Shown here in pieces: positions 63,605-64,000 of a stretch of DNA of 64,000 bases. Position numbers and translations under genes: made by a program. Positions within the stretch are counted from its first letter, which is position 1. Every line of letters starts with the position of its first letter. This DNA comes from Oscheius dolichura. Its lineage: Eukaryota > Nematoda > Chromadorea > Rhabditida > Rhabditidae. The notes under the pieces are model-generated. The model had not been told where the DNA came from. It made no database searches and saw nothing but the letters and a program-made list of their open reading frames with translations. The stretch spans positions 4,092,001-4,156,000 of the forward strand of contig OW051495.1 in the NCBI GenBank assembly GCA_932521035.1. The letters are read 5' to 3'.

Positions 63605-64000
63605 TTATAATAAGCTGACTGCCCAAATTAGTAGCAACACATAAAAATGTGAAGAAGGAGAAGAGGAGAGGTAGGACGGATATGAACGAGCTAAAACTGA
63701 ATCATAGAACTCGGTAAAAATAGACGCACCTATAGAGAGATCTTCTCCAATTTCATAATCCTTGGGATCTTCGACAGGTTCATATAGAGGAGCATCTTGT
63801 TTGTAATAATTTTTATAGTAATTGAGTTCTAAGGGGCTCCATGGTTCAGAATTTTCAGCATCATGATCTATTATAACCTGAATTGGCCCCGATTTGCATT
63901 CCGATCCAGAAATTTACATTGTGTTTATACGTTCCAGTTTTACCCAGACTTGCCAGCTCTATAACTGCTTTCAACTGTTCCTTATCGACGGGAATGCGTT
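63605..64000 (-). CDS. Unidentified gene, 3' part, runs off the window
   Basis: Two clear exons: 64000-63918 (VDKEQLKAVIELASLGKTGT to YKHN, donor GTAAAT) and 63877-63730 (SEPWSPLELNYYKNYYKQDA, then EPVEDPKDYEIGEDLSI, donor GTGCGT). After a 33-nt or slightly longer intron, one reading ends at TAA 63605-63607 with a short hydrophobic tail. A second reading, in another frame, stays open to about 63520 and is strongly hydrophobic (SVLPLLFSFFTFLCVATNLG). I cannot decide the splice phase from here, so the end coordinate is provisional. The tail is probably membrane-spanning. The family is not recognised. Confidence 0.5.

Overview
The window reads as nuclear DNA of a nematode. Three things point there. 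(1) A near-complete twitchin (UNC-22) gene on the minus strand has the N-terminus MPGAPRFTQKPSIQQTPT, the Ig/Fn3 super-repeat and the MLCK-like kinase with five trailing Ig domains known from nematode twitchin. (2) Most introns are very short (about 36-60 nt, GT..TTTYAG). (3) Several start codons lie a few to about 25 nt after an isolated TTTYAG-type acceptor, and genes are packed head-to-tail in the same direction, as expected with spliced-leader trans-splicing and operons. I cannot place the species; the compact introns would suit an enoplean (Trichuris/Trichinella-like) worm, but that is a guess.

Layout. 0.2-2.4 kb: two unrecognised minus-strand genes with a hairpin-rich repeat between them. 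3.0-7.3 kb: an FGD/EXC-5-type Cdc42 exchange factor (DH-PH-FYVE-PH), plus strand. 7.3-10.4 kb: a gene-poor stretch with a (TCC)n microsatellite and a perfect MEF2-type site. 10.4-10.9 kb: a possible small secreted protein. 11.6-13.0 kb: a membrane-anchored short-chain dehydrogenase (minus). 14.0-14.9 kb: Arl8 (minus). 15.4-19.9 kb: a tight plus-strand cluster BRK1 - NDUFA6 - COQ3 - Rab GDI. 20.6-49.0 kb: twitchin (minus), with an apparent internal alternative start near 43.5 kb. 49.4-61.7 kb: a minus-strand cluster CNOT11 - GTF2H4 (TFIIH p52) - DENND4/Crag - TSEN54, with a plus-strand gene nested in a DENND4 intron. 62.3-63.4 kb: a DHRS4-like reductase (plus). The right edge holds the 3' part of an unidentified minus-strand gene.

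How they fit together. The two clusters are spaced (2, 151 and 127 nt; 118, 179 and about 255 nt) like nematode operons. They carry constitutively needed functions: actin nucleation control (WAVE complex), respiratory chain and ubiquinone synthesis, Rab recycling; deadenylation, TFIIH, Rab GEF and tRNA splicing. The FGD homologue and twitchin are tissue-type genes (tubulogenesis, muscle) and sit in markedly GC-richer DNA than the clusters. The switch in composition falls inside Arl8 and again at each flank of twitchin.

Exon structures were worked out by eye from splice consensus and reading-frame continuity, with family resemblance from memory. No alignment or database search was run.
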